Shown piece by piece: positions 23,832 through 34,880 of a stretch of DNA of 64,000 nt. The notes below the pieces were generated by a model. The model saw only the letters and a program-made list of their open reading frames with translations, was not told the DNA's origin and made no database searches. The stretch is taken from contig OZ007575.1 of the NCBI GenBank assembly GCA_963931925.1, positions 33,534,837-33,598,836 of the forward strand. Direction: 5' to 3'. Origin of the DNA: Onchidella celtica (lineage: Eukaryota > Mollusca > Gastropoda > Systellommatophora > Onchidiidae). Each line of letters begins with the position of its first letter. The stretch's first letter is position 1. The position numbers and the translations under genes were made by a program.

Positions 23832-24071
23832 CCAAAGCATTTGAGCTGCGTTTGATAAGTTGTTTTAACATCAGCCACAGCATTACTGGAGTCACACGTA
23901 AACCTTTGTATCAGCCCTGACTGTGTCTTGGGTATCACGACAATAGCAGTCTTGTATGCAGTTGCTGGGGGTGTCCAGTACACAAAATGAGGCGCCCAGC
24001 GAAACCCTTTTAAAGACTGCCGGACCATCCTATTGTTTAGACTTGACTTCAAACTGATAGCACTGTGGTCA
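23832..24071 (-). CDS. Possible internal exon, function unknown
   Basis: On the minus strand a frame with ordinary composition runs through ISLKSSLNNRMVRQSLKGFR, then APHFVYWTPPATAYKTAIVV and QRFTCDSSNAVADVKTTYQT. It is preceded by a long C-rich tract ending in CCTTACAG, a good splice acceptor, and GTGAAC after ...TTTG could be the donor, giving a 240-bp exon. No domain is recognised, the poly-C tract is also typical of this window's repeats, and no second exon was found. A chance open frame or transposon remnant remains possible. Confidence 0.25.
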
Positions 24072-24075
24072 CTGT

Positions 24076-24541
24076 AAGGTTTGTTGGGTGGGGGGGGGGG
24101 AATCCGGGGCTTGGAGGGGGGGGGCATGAGTGAGGGGTGGGAAATTATATGTGCCAGGAGATAGAGAGAAAGAGAAAGGAAAGGTTGCGGAACAAGGTGA
24201 TGAATATTGTGTAATACAGAGAGTTATGCTTAGACTGACGGGTTGGATTCTTGGACAGCTGGAAGGATGGAATGTAGTATGTATTTTTCTACATGGATCA
24301 GTGAGACACTTGATGGTGGGTGGATGTATGGAAGTATGGATGGATGGATAGATGAATGGATGGATGGTTAGGAAGATGGATAAATGCATAGACGGACAAG
24401 TGGGTAGATTGATGGCGGGAAGAACGGAAGCCGTATTGCTACGTGGGTCAATGGATGGATGGATGACTGGATGGATGGATGGATGGATGGACGAATGGAT
24501 GAATAAATGGGGAGGCAGATGGATGGGTGGATGGATGAGTG
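24076..24541. repeat. G runs and degenerate (ATGG)n
   Basis: Two G runs of about 10 (near 24090-24100 and 24115-24123), then from about 24310 an interrupted ATGG/GGAT array. Minus frames read Ile-His-Pro-Ser repeats. Confidence 0.85.
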
Positions 24542-24707
24542 TGTTGTAAATTTCATTACTCATCAGCTCTGTTCAATGAGATTTAAGGAAATAAAACGTT
24601 GGTGGCTGTGCATAAAGTAAAACCTGCTGAAGCATTTTATAGGCAGGACTGAATTGCCAATAGCAGGCAAAACTTACATGAGCATGTACACGCCCATAAA
24701 AGCACAT

Positions 24708-24777
24708 AAGGACAGACAGACAGAGACAGACAGACAGAGAAACAGACAGACAGACAGAGAGGCAGGCACACAGACAG

Positions 24778-24808
<31 letters not shown>

Positions 24809-24975
24809 GACAGACAGGCAGGCAGACACACAAGCTGGCGGACGGACAGACAGACAGACAGATAAGTCGTACTGTCGCTCATCGAGAAAATAGGAGAGGG
24901 TGAATCGACTGAGAGTAAGAAAAACAGACGGATGGAACGAACAAACCAATAGCTAGGCAGACAGACTGACAAATC
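24708..24975. repeat. (CAGA)n with GGCA variants
   Basis: GACA/CAGA tetranucleotides with GGCA and GAGA interruptions to about 24862, then a short second patch near 24957. Minus frames read Cys-Leu-Ser-Val strings. Confidence 0.92.
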
Positions 24976-25825
24976 TGCATCATCCTTTACAGCCCACACT
25001 GCTGCTGTTGATGAAAATGCGAAAGAGAAAGAGAGAGAGTAGTGCTAATGTTAGGGGAAAAGCTATCTCTAAAACATTATGAGATGATCCTTCAAAATTG
25101 TTTTCTTATGTTCTCGGGCTGACAGAAATTAGAAAGAACAACCCCTGAGCCGCCGATGTATTCCACAAATATCAAGCATGTTTTTACACCCCCGTAACGT
25201 CACTCAAGCCCCCAATTTGTTTTCGCGAGAAATATAAAAAATGATGAAAATCTGTCTCAGCGAATGTTTCTTCTGTTGTGGAGCAGTTGTAACTTTTTTG
25301 TCATTTCTCTTTATTTTTTAATGTCTTGTCTAATTCTTTATTCCCCGCGCCTAAAATTTATTCCTTAATTGTTGATGGATATTTTCACGTCTAGCTTTGT
25401 GTTCTCGTGGTTATTTTGTATGGTAACTTCATATTTACTCAGTTTTAAGTAGAACAGACATGGCAGCTGCGAATGGTTTTGTTCTTGAAATTAGCACAAT
25501 TTAAAAAGCCTTGCAATTTAAAACTAAAGATAAGATTAAGAATCAGTTTGCTATCTCATCTGGAAAATTCTCTGATAACTAATTTGTTGTCTTGTGTTTT
25601 AAGCATTGTATGGACCCACACTCCCGAAAAGAGAGAAATGAACAGATTTCAAAAACATAAACAACAGCACGTGCAATTAATATGCAATATGCAATGTGTA
25701 ACGTTTACTTGTATTTCGCTGAAAAGCAATAAATTTCTTTATTATTGGTATTTTTCTATTGCTTTGAATGCCGAAACATGACTAATTACGGTTATGTACT
25801 TGTACCTTAATGTTAATCGTTTCCA
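24976..25825. other. Unassigned stretch, no gene seen
   Basis: AT-rich. The 102-codon frame at 25473-25781 shows no domain. Nothing is supported. Confidence 0.5.
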
Positions 25826-26012
25826 TGACCTCTCTCTCTCTCCCTTTCCCACCCTCCCTCTTCTGTCTTCTCTTTCTCCCTTCAATCTGTCTATCTAATA
25901 TATCTGTCTATCTATCTATCTATCTATCGTCCGTCCGTCTGTCTGTCTTTTCATTCGTCCGCCGATCGATCCATCCTTCTATCCACCCAGTTTTCTGTCT
26001 GTCTGTCTATCT
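25826..26012. repeat. CT, CTAT and CTGT simple repeats
   Basis: Short blocks of CT, (CTAT)n, (CCGT/CTGT)n and degenerate ATCC units in sequence. Confidence 0.85.
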
Positions 26013-26670
26013 GTCAGATCTCCGCCCTTGACAAGGCTATACCCGCCCCTGACAGAGGTTCTTGCAGGGTGTAGAAAATCTTTCTAAGTCCGCCTCACAG
26101 AGATTAGTTCACGAATCCAGTAGAACCACATCAAACGGGATCCCCCAGCTCCCTAAACAACGCTACAATTTGTATTATACTAATCGCGTCAACAACAGGG
26201 CGGCTTATGCAAGGTTTGTAGGGTGACAGACACAGCGATACGGTGTCTCATGGACGGTAGCTTATCTGTGAGGGCGATACAGACAGGGTAAAGGGAGAAA
26301 GTTGTCAAGAGTTCTAACTTTCTAAGTGGGTAATATCTTCAACGGTAGACATCAGGTAGGTGGCTGAAATAAATACTTGAAGATCATTCATGAAACTTGA
26401 AAAAAAACAAACAAAGAAATAAGCCATAGAAATAGTGTAAGCAAACTCAGAACAGTTCAGAATAAGGAAATACTATGACCCCCCCCCCAACCCCCCAAAC
26501 ACACACACACACACACACACACATTCCCCGCACCCATCCTTAACGCATTAGAGGAGGAAAAACAAAAAAGAAAATTAAATGAAAAACGAGACAACAAGAA
26601 CAGCACTAGCAGCATATATAAACCAAATCAGTAGAGGCGTAGGCAGAAGAAAGACTTAAAAAAAAAAAAA

Positions 26671-26672
<2 letters not shown>
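26013..26672. other. Unassigned stretch, C run and (CA)n
   Basis: Contains C runs and a (CA)n at about 26479-26522, and an A run at 26658-26673 that leads into the GATA array. Confidence 0.5.
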
Positions 26673-26738
<66 letters not shown>

Positions 26739-26739
26739 G

Positions 26740-26806
<67 letters not shown>

Positions 26807-26814
26807 GTAGACAA

Positions 26815-26882
<68 letters not shown>

Positions 26883-26890
26883 GTAGACAA

Positions 26891-26970
<80 letters not shown>

Positions 26971-26978
26971 GTAGACAA

Positions 26979-27070
<92 letters not shown>

Positions 27071-27116
27071 ACAGACAGACAGACAGACAGACAGGCAGAT
27101 AGATAGAAACAAAAGA
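26673..27116. repeat. (GATA)n array with higher-order interruptions
   Basis: About 390 bp of GATA. The interruption AGGTAGACAAAT recurs at about 26805, 26881 and 26970, with a partial AGGTAG at about 26737, so blocks of roughly 70-90 bp were duplicated as units. The array ends in (CAGA)n and then (GAAA)n. Frames of up to 184 codons are Tyr-Leu-Ser-Ile repeats. Confidence 0.97.
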
Positions 27117-27329
27117 AAGAAAGAAAGAAAAAGAACATACGAGAGGAAAAACCAAGACAAATGCCTTGATAAAGCTAAATCAGTGGAATTTTATTTCAAC
27201 ATTCAGGCATCAAAAATTTTAGCACAATGTACCATTTCAGTGACAATAGGCTGTTACTTTCACACAAAGACACAAGAAAGTGGCTTTATTACAGATTGAG
27301 GTGATGGAGGTCATGACAGTAATCGTACT

Positions 27330-27590
27330 ACTATAATGAAGGTTGAGAATGAACATGGAAGCACCTAGAACGTTGTGACTACGTGACCCCAAAATTATGA
27401 AACTTTGTGTCCTGCCTTAATTTTTGACGATAAATTACATGGACTCATCCACCCTGGACAAAATTCAGTCTGCGACTGTTTTTTGGGGTCGCGAAAAAGG
27501 AGAAACATTTTCGTCGTAGAGAATAGGAAAAAGTATGAATATGATCGGAAGTGCTCGCCTGTTAAAATAATACCACTTTGCCACTAGAGG
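27330..27590 (+). repeat. Dispersed repeat R, copy 1
   Basis: Blocks in order: TAATGAAGGTTGAGAATGAA, CATGGAAGCACCTA, CCCCAAAATTATGAAACTTT, TTTTTGACGATAAATTACAT, TGGACAAAATTCAGTCTGC, and AACATTTTCGTCGTAGAG. The same blocks occur at 43245-44075 and 51022-51500. In this copy the ATTATGAAACTTTGTG unit is present once. No coding domain; the class is unknown. Confidence 0.7.
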
Positions 27591-27857
27591 TAGGTTTATC
27601 CCGGGGATTGATAGCTATGATAAATTAACTGATTAATCTAATTTGCTTTTCAGGTATTAATTGTAGCTGGAAAGCTTTCTTTTTTTTTTTTTTCCTTTTT
27701 TTTTTTTGTTTTCACCGCAGACAATAATAGTTATTTGCCACCGTTGTAACAAAAGGGGCATTTTAAAAATGGACGTTTGCTATTGTTATCTGCACTGCAA
27801 AGGCGTGATGACAATGAAATGGAATGTCACAGACGTAGCCAAGCCGCAAACTCCAAC

Positions 27858-28318
27858 CAGTGGCGTAGTAGTAGAAGATGGGCTGGAGGGCGACAGCGAC
27901 AGCCACAGCCGTGTGGGATGGGGGTGAGTGTGTGGGGGGGGGGAGGGGGGGGGTACGGAAAGTTTAGTGTCATACATGTGTGGGCTGGATTGAATGATTC
28001 CGTATCACAGCCGCCATGTTTGTTGATATTATCATTAAGTAGTGTTAGGGTTAGGATTACCTGTGTTTTTCGTAAAAAGTGTCTTTTTCTAACGAATTCT
28101 GGGCTCAAAATCGCTCAGCCGGAAACCCGTAGTATAGTAAAGAACGGTCCACAGCAATAATAAAATGTCGCCCGTGGTACGGAATTGTTTAGTCTTATTC
28201 TTTTGTGCAGTGGACACACGGCTAAAATACAGTAATTGAATGCACCAGGGCGGGGCACCAAGGAGCATGATTCATTGCCTCCATGGCTCTGGGAACACTG
28301 GCTCCGCCCCTGCCACCG
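27858..28318. mobile_element. Possible hAT-like element
   Basis: The left end CAGTGGCGTAGTAG matches a hAT terminus. The right end as reverse complement reads CGGTGGCAGGGGCGGAGCC, similar to a 'CAGTGGCGGAGCC' terminus with an insertion. Poly-G tracts lie inside (about 27934-27952). No transposase, and the target duplication is not clear. The paired ends are less exact than those at 11270-11751. Confidence 0.4.
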
Positions 28319-29213
28319 GTCCAGACTATGAACTTCGTCAATTAAAATGAGATTTACTTTCAGATTTTTGTTATCGGTAACCGTAGGGGAAGGGGAGCAG
28401 AGAGGGCGCTGGTGTCACCGAATGTTACGGAAATGGACACGTCGTCAACTGAAGAAAGGAGGTTGGGGGAAAGGGGTGGGTTTACACGTAGTTGAGAGGT
28501 AAATTGGGGGTGGGGTGGGTGTAGTAAGGACAGCAGCTGTAGTTATGGTATTGGAAGAAGAGGAGGGGGGGTCGGTGGTCGAGAAATTGAACTGGAATGA
28601 GGATGGGGTGAGATGGGCAGCAAAGAGATAGAGGTGAGTGTAAAGATACACGACTGTAGACTTGAAGTGGGGCGGGGGACGGATGAAGACAAAGAAGAGG
28701 GGGAATGGGTCAGTTGCGACAGTCGAAAAAGGACAAAATGTCTGCAGGTCTGCAGATGGCAAATCGTGACGTCTGATACGTAGCGCGTGTACCTCCTCTA
28801 GAAATTCAGCCATCATGGTATAGACAGGGAACCTTAACAAGGGGAGGTCTGCAATATAACAACAACTTTCCATATTATTGCTATCTATTGTGATATCGGG
28901 ATTATGCTGGATCATTCTTATAGCAATATCATTCAGTTTCTCCCTATTTCTGTGTAGATAACGGACAATAATCGAAGTGAACTCCAGAGACCGGGGGATT
29001 AGATCTATTGAGTCTTGACGTACAGGATTTAGCAGCTGATTCGTTTGAACTGAAGGTAAGCTGTGCTTATTGTTTGTTAGTGCATGGGTAAGGGATGGAG
29101 ACGAAGAGAGAGAGAGAGTGAGAGGGTGGGGTGGGGGGGGGGGGCAAAAAGAGCACAGACGGCTTCTTTGATAATAGAAGGAAGAAAAATAGGTGATTTA
29201 TTTTTTCATTTGA
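28319..29213. other. Unassigned stretch with an orphan frame
   Basis: A 156-codon minus frame (28915-28445) starts MIQHNPDITIDSNNMESCCY and ends in Pro/Thr/Ser-rich sequence. About one frame of this length is expected by chance in a window this size and no domain is visible. A G-rich patch lies at about 29127-29144. Confidence 0.4.
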
Positions 29214-29816
29214 TCTAGATCTAGATCTAGATCTACTTCTAAAGACCGCAAAATCGGCAAGAGAGATCTAGATCTAGATCTAGAAGTCTACATCTAGATC
29301 TAGATCTAGATTCTACATAGAGCAGTCAAACTAGCATCGTAGATCTAGATAAAAAAAAAAAAAAACGACGTGCTTGTAGTCTAGGCCCTATCTTGAAATC
29401 ATGAAGATTGTTTTGGACACCAGAAAATTAGGCCTACTTTATATTTATGAGATCCCGAAAGTTGTTTAAAAGTTCCTCGGCTCATTGGGGGAGGGGGGGG
29501 GGTGAATAATGTAGGCCTAGATCTAGATCTAGATCTACATCTAAGCTACTTTATTAATCCTGGATATCGAAGAAGGATCTAATCTAGAATCTAGATCTAG
29601 ATCTAATGCAGTATTTTGTTGCAAATTTGTGAGTGTGAGATTAATTGTGTGCCTTGCTGTAAACGATACCAAGAAATGTGTCTTTTCTGGTAGGCCTAAT
29701 CGTAAAAAAAAAAGAAAGACTTCTCAATGTAATCAGGAAAGGATGGCCGACCTGAAAGAAACCTTGTTGATTCTGCAATATTCTCCGATGCTAGATCTAG
29801 ATCTAGATCTAGATTA
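29214..29816. repeat. Clusters of the TCTAGA hexamer
   Basis: Short tandem runs of GATCTA/TCTAGA occur at about 29213-29236, 29266-29284, 29292-29311, 29340-29350, 29518-29536, 29590-29604 and 29792-29816, with AGGCCTA words nearby (29430, 29513, 29693). The hexamer is self-complementary, so each run can fold on itself. The runs are separated by unique sequence. Confidence 0.8.
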
Positions 29817-31151
29817 GATCTATCAATTCTTGATATTCCTGCATTGTTTTAAGATGAAATGAGCGTTTGGCATTTAAATCTAGTTAGCGGTTTGTTACAT
29901 GATAATTTGTCGTCAAAAAAGTTGTGTCTAATGTAATTATGCAATGACCACACCCCTCCCCCCTCTGCCCATCCACATAAAAGTCTTGACCACTAGACTA
30001 GATGTGCCTTCTCGGCGTAACACTGTTTTGTAGTAACAGTGGCGTTCATTCCATGAAGTATTCAATACAATAACAATAAAAATAATAATGATAATGATAA
30101 AAATGATGAGACCACTAATTGGTTTACAAGATATTCGTCTGTCTTTATCCGTTAATCGATAACCCATTTTCATCATTATTTTATTCATGAAAACGAGACA
30201 CAACCATCTTTTCATAAATTTAAAGGGATTAATTCATAGAATTAAAAAAAAAACAAAATCGAAAAAAAAAAGCCCTAACTAGACTTGTCACGAAGGATGA
30301 AAACGAACTATTGTCAAGCTTGAGGGTATGAGATCATGGCATGAGTGAACTTTTGACGACAGCAGGCACTTGGACTTGTCGTATTTTTCAGCCCATCAAT
30401 TTCTTGTCAGATTTTCATCGATTTTCTAACGACAATGGGAAAAAAATAAAAAAAGCGGAACAAAAAATTATTGAATTAAACTAAATTTGTTAAGCAGATT
30501 AATCAGTATGAATTACGAGAACACAATGGGAAATTATTACTGCAATCCTTCGCGTTTCTTTGTTCATTCCCGTTTTTTGCCAGAAGAAAAGGGGAAAAAA
30601 TATCAAGAAATTCGTTAGCCCCTTAACGGTGCGGCCACTCAACGTTGATTACTGGGAATGCATCTAGGAGATTCGCATGCACGATCAACTGGTGTGCGTG
30701 CATGCGTGAGTATAGTAGCATGCGTGCGTGGTGCCAATAAAAGAGACCCGGCTCACCCGTTCTTTTCTTCTGGTGAGCTCAAAGCGTGACAGGCGTGTCC
30801 TCAACTCCCGGGGTTTTGTCGCGTCCACGCATTCATTTCCCTTGTCTTTCTATCCAATTTTCCTGGCGACGGGTATTGTGCTCATTTGCGTGCACAAATG
30901 TGCTATGTGAGAGACGGGTTGAGCGGCGTGTTAGAGGCCTATGGCTGAAAGGTCGAGGTCGTGGCAGAAGTATACATAGGGTGGGCTAGAAGTTATTTTA
31001 CCATATCAGGGGCTGCGGTGTGAGCAGTGCCTGGTGTATAAGTCATTAAATGTGATGCATAATTTGTGGGCGGCGAACCATCAGTCTGGCACCTGCACCG
31101 GCTTTGCTCTGTTTCATCCCTTATATTATTATTTCATGAACCCGGTTATAA
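29817..31151. other. Unassigned stretch, no gene seen
   Basis: Contains a short AAT/GATAAT run (30066-30101). At about 30670-30730 are several GCATGC/GCGTGC words in alternating purine-pyrimidine sequence. Frames are short. Confidence 0.45.
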
Positions 31152-31482
31152 TCGCACAGCGTACACCAGTTATATTTCACATAAATACAGTGTACACCAC
31201 ATTTCACTTAAATACAGCGTACACCGGTAATATTTCACTTAAATAAATACAGCGTACGGCAGTTGTATTTCACTTAAATACGACGTACCCAGTTACATTT
31301 CACTTATATATACAGCGTACACCAGTTATAGTTCACTCAAATACAGCGTTACCAGTTATATATATCACTTAAATACAGCGTATACCAGTTATATCTCACT
31401 AAAAACAGTACCCAGTTATATTTCACTTATAAATGCAGCGTGCGCCGGTTATATTTTTCACTTTAAATACAGCATCCACCAG
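31152..31482. repeat. Minisatellite, about 10-11 units of 27-35 bp
   Basis: Imperfect tandem units of the form ACACCAGTTATATTTCACTT plus AAATACAGCGT. Units vary in length (27-35 bp) and have point differences, so the array is old or poorly homogenised. Confidence 0.9.
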
Positions 31483-32091
31483 AACACTTTATTATTGTTT
31501 CATTTATACCTCTTATATTTCATCCACAAGAAGTGTACCTCAAGTAAATCAAAAATCAAGTTTAATGTTCAATTTCCATGTTCAAATTAATGATCTAAAT
31601 AGTTATTGTGGCACCCCTTGGACACCGAATAGCATTGTAATTTTTGGCCTACCCACAAACATTTCTCTGTACCAGCCAAGTGTGAAAACTAGGGACAGTG
31701 ATCTTAAAAAAAAAGACCTCAAATCTCTATAGATGAGTGCAACCTACAGACGCGAAAGAACCGTAAACGCCACATACTACAGAAATAAGGTATATAACTC
31801 ATTACAAATCACAAAACTATTTGATCTTCCGCATCCTTTAAGCAGGGAAAGAAAAAAAAAACGTACAGGTATTTATAATAATAAATTGTTTGATTTTATC
31901 ACAATGTTAAGGAAGTGTTGTTAGTTTTAAGTGGGGTTTACTATATTTAGGGGAGATGTAATTTTTAGAGTTTGACAATGGGGGAGCTGTCGCTACACAT
32001 CTTTTTTTGGGGGGTATGCCAAACATGGGGCTTTTATTACTCTGTTGTATTTTAGATATAGTAATTTTGAACGTGTGAGAAATGAGTAGAA
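31483..32091. other. Unassigned stretch, no gene seen
   Basis: A 63-codon frame at 31733-31924 (MSATYRRERTVNATYYRNKV...) has ordinary composition but no recognised domain or splice context. Confidence 0.4.
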
Positions 32092-32255
32092 TTATCTGTC
32101 CGTCTGTCTGCCTCTCTGTCTGCTGCCTCTCTGCCTGCCTGTCTGTCTGTCTGCCTGTCTGTCTGTCTGCCTGTTTGTCGGTATGTCAGTCTGTCTGTTT
32201 CTTTCTCTCTCTCTCTCTCTCTCTCTCTCCCTTTCTCTCTCTCTCTCTCTCTGTT
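32092..32255. repeat. (CTGT/CTGC)n then (CT)n
   Basis: CTGT units mixed with CTGC and CTCT for about 110 bp, then about 55 bp of CT. Frames are Cys-Leu-Ser-Val or Arg/Glu repeats. Confidence 0.92.
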
Positions 32256-34589
32256 TGCCTTGCAGGCGGACCACCACCGAGAACACGAGTGTATTAGGCC
32301 TACGGCAAGGCACGGAGAAGAAGAGTTTTTTTGCACTGAAAATTAAATTAATCCCTTTATCCTCACATCCTTCATTTTCATTTACGATGTTTTCCCCTTC
32401 GAAAATGTCTCTTGTCTTCTATAGCCGTCGTTCCTTCTGCTCTGGGTGTATGGATGCATTCAGCTGTAGTTGTTTTCTTTTCGTATTCATACGCTAGGTA
32501 ATACAATAATATGTCGGCAGAAACTTCTGAATTTAGCACTTTGAACCAAGTAACTTGCGAGCCAAAATGACCATTTTACAGGAAACGAAATAGAGTTTAA
32601 CACATGTGTTAATGATAATTTGCGCTTAGTTTCTAGTGTCTCGCATGTACCTTCGTGACACGATGGATCTGGATCTAATTAAACTCCTCAAAGATCTTCT
32701 CTCACCCCCCCCCCCCCTTCTCTCTTTCTTTCTTCTTTCGTCTGTCCAGCTTTTTTTTACATACGATTGTCTCATGATTTTCTTCCTAACCTACGTGCTG
32801 CCCAGTAGCTCCGTTATTCCTCCTGATATAAACCCAAGACACAGTGCCTTAATCCCTGCTTATACTTTGGGTTTGACAGTATAAACGTTTTCTGAACAAA
32901 ACTATCTGAAGTACTGGAAGCAACATAAACCACGAGACCAACCTAGAGCCTTAGGCTAGTGGTGTGAAATTAATTGGGCCATGGAGAAAGGAGGGGTGGT
33001 GTGGGGGGGGGGGGGACAAGAAATCCTTCGCCGGACGCCCAAGGTGCCAAGTGATCTCAAACCTCTTGACAGACACATCCAGTTAAGCCACTTAACAACT
33101 CACCCCCTGTCACCTATCCAGAGAACAGTCAGTGCTCACTGCTCAAAGACACCCCCAAAAACACGCTAGAGAGTGTGGAGGGGTGAAGGGGAGACAAACG
33201 GGTAGACTAACGGCCCATTGTTTTTAGTGCAGTCCCCTCTATCCGGTCTGATCGGAAGCGGGCAGCATTACCAATAATGAGAGGGTGAGCAGTTGACGTG
33301 TCCTCTGGTAGCCCTGGTGGGGCTGTGTCAGTACTCACTCGGGGTATTTTCTGTCTCTCACTGTCTTTCTCCGACTGATGATTCCTCCGGCCGGTGAGCA
33401 TAAATATAGTCATTGTTCTCGTTCTGTGTGGTGGTTCGTTCTCTGTATGCTCATTGTGTGCTGAAATTTTCTTTTCTTTTTTTTTTTTTGGAAGAGAGGA
33501 AGCTGGCGTAGGGCGAGCTGAACGTGGGGGGGAGGGGGGGGGAACAAGCAAAGTTTGTAGTTCTGTAAAATATCTGTAATTGTAATTATTACTGTTTTTT
33601 GTTGTTTTTTTACTTGTGGATAATTTGTCTATGATTCCAAAATACTTACATTAACATTTTTGTAACTGATGTGTAGGTAATAGTTCGTCCATCAGGTATG
33701 ATGATGACCTTAACAACACCAGAGGAATAAAGAACAGAAATTGTTGAGAATTTCAACACATGGACAATAAGGAGAACTAAAGGACACAGAGGACAGAATG
33801 GAAAGACTGTTCTTTCATGACTTATGGCTTCTCATGTGACTGATAAGTCCTATTTTTGCCCTGCAGACCCTTCCGCATAAATGACAATGAGGTGTAGGTA
33901 ATTTCCGAAAATTAGCATGGTTCTTATCACCAGCGAAAAGATTATTGTAGTCAACTAGACATGCTTAACTTTAATCCTAATCCTAAATTTTGCCGAAAAT
34001 TTCATTGTTCCAACAAAAAAACGGTTTGGCTTCTGTCTTGGCATAAGAAAGCTTTTTATTTTTTCTTGGTGACTTCCATCGTTTGGATTTTTAAAACTTC
34101 ATAATCTATATAGAAGATTTAAAAATTGTACTGTTGTGACGTGCTGTTTTCTTTGAAAGATCTTTGTCTGAATAATTCAATTATGCGTGGTTTTATCGGA
34201 AACGCACTCTGTTATCATATTAAGAACTTAATAAAACATTGGCCATTTAAATAAATGTACTTGCATTTTTTTTTTTTTTAATGTAAAACTATCTCTAAGA
34301 AGGCAATAGTGAATAATTATTAATTTATTAAAAGCGGCATGACGAAGAACATAAAATTAATACTTATGGCCTCAAGTAGGAGTGTGTTGTAAACACTTGT
34401 CTTTACTCTTCCCTAGTTATTTGTCATAACACCAAGAGGTGCACGACTCCACCTCGCGGGATTTTTTCCCTTAGCTTTGAGATTGTCATTGACTTCCGGT
34501 ATGCTTATCTGTTTTGCTGCTTGCTGTCATCTCTTCCTTTCTGTCATCTCTTTCTTTCTCCAGCACTCACTCTCCCTCTTCTACTTTGT
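32256..34589. other. Unassigned stretch, no gene seen
   Basis: C run at 32706-32718, G runs at about 33001-33014 and 33526-33541, a T run at about 34266-34279. The block at 33020-33400 is more GC-rich and non-repetitive, but shows no gene signature. Confidence 0.45.
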
Positions 34590-34880
34590 CTGGAATACAT
34601 CGGACGCCGAAGATTGGCATATTTTGTTACTCACGTTTCCGTAGAGAGCACACACCTCCAGAATGGGCCCGTCTGAGCCCTTTGCGCCGCTTATCCTGCC
34701 AAATGAAGCATGAGCAGAGATGACATGCACGTTATTTAAGATGTTATTGTTGCAAAAATTGCTGACGGGTCCCTGACAGGGATTGTAGTCAGCGGCATGC
34801 ATCTCGTTCCCAGCGCCTTTTGTTGCGCGCTTTGCGTTATTTGTCAGGCACGGCAGACAAGCGCCTTTTGTTGTTTTCCT
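34590..34880. promoter_or_regulatory. Possible enhancer with paired SOX-like sites
   Basis: A non-repetitive, CpG-bearing block in which GCGCCTTTTGTTG occurs exactly twice, at 34813-34825 and 34861-34873, 48 bp apart. CCTTTTGTT resembles a SOX/HMG-box site (CCTTTGTT with one extra T). No gene is attached; the assignment rests on motif pairing only. Confidence 0.25.

Noticed and set aside
26606-27160. Three overlapping minus frames of 160-184 codons
   Set aside because: All three frames of the GATA array are open; none is a gene.
29214-29816. CRISPR-like spaced repeats
   Set aside because: The repeated word is only 6 bp in variable runs, spacing is irregular and the genome is eukaryotic.
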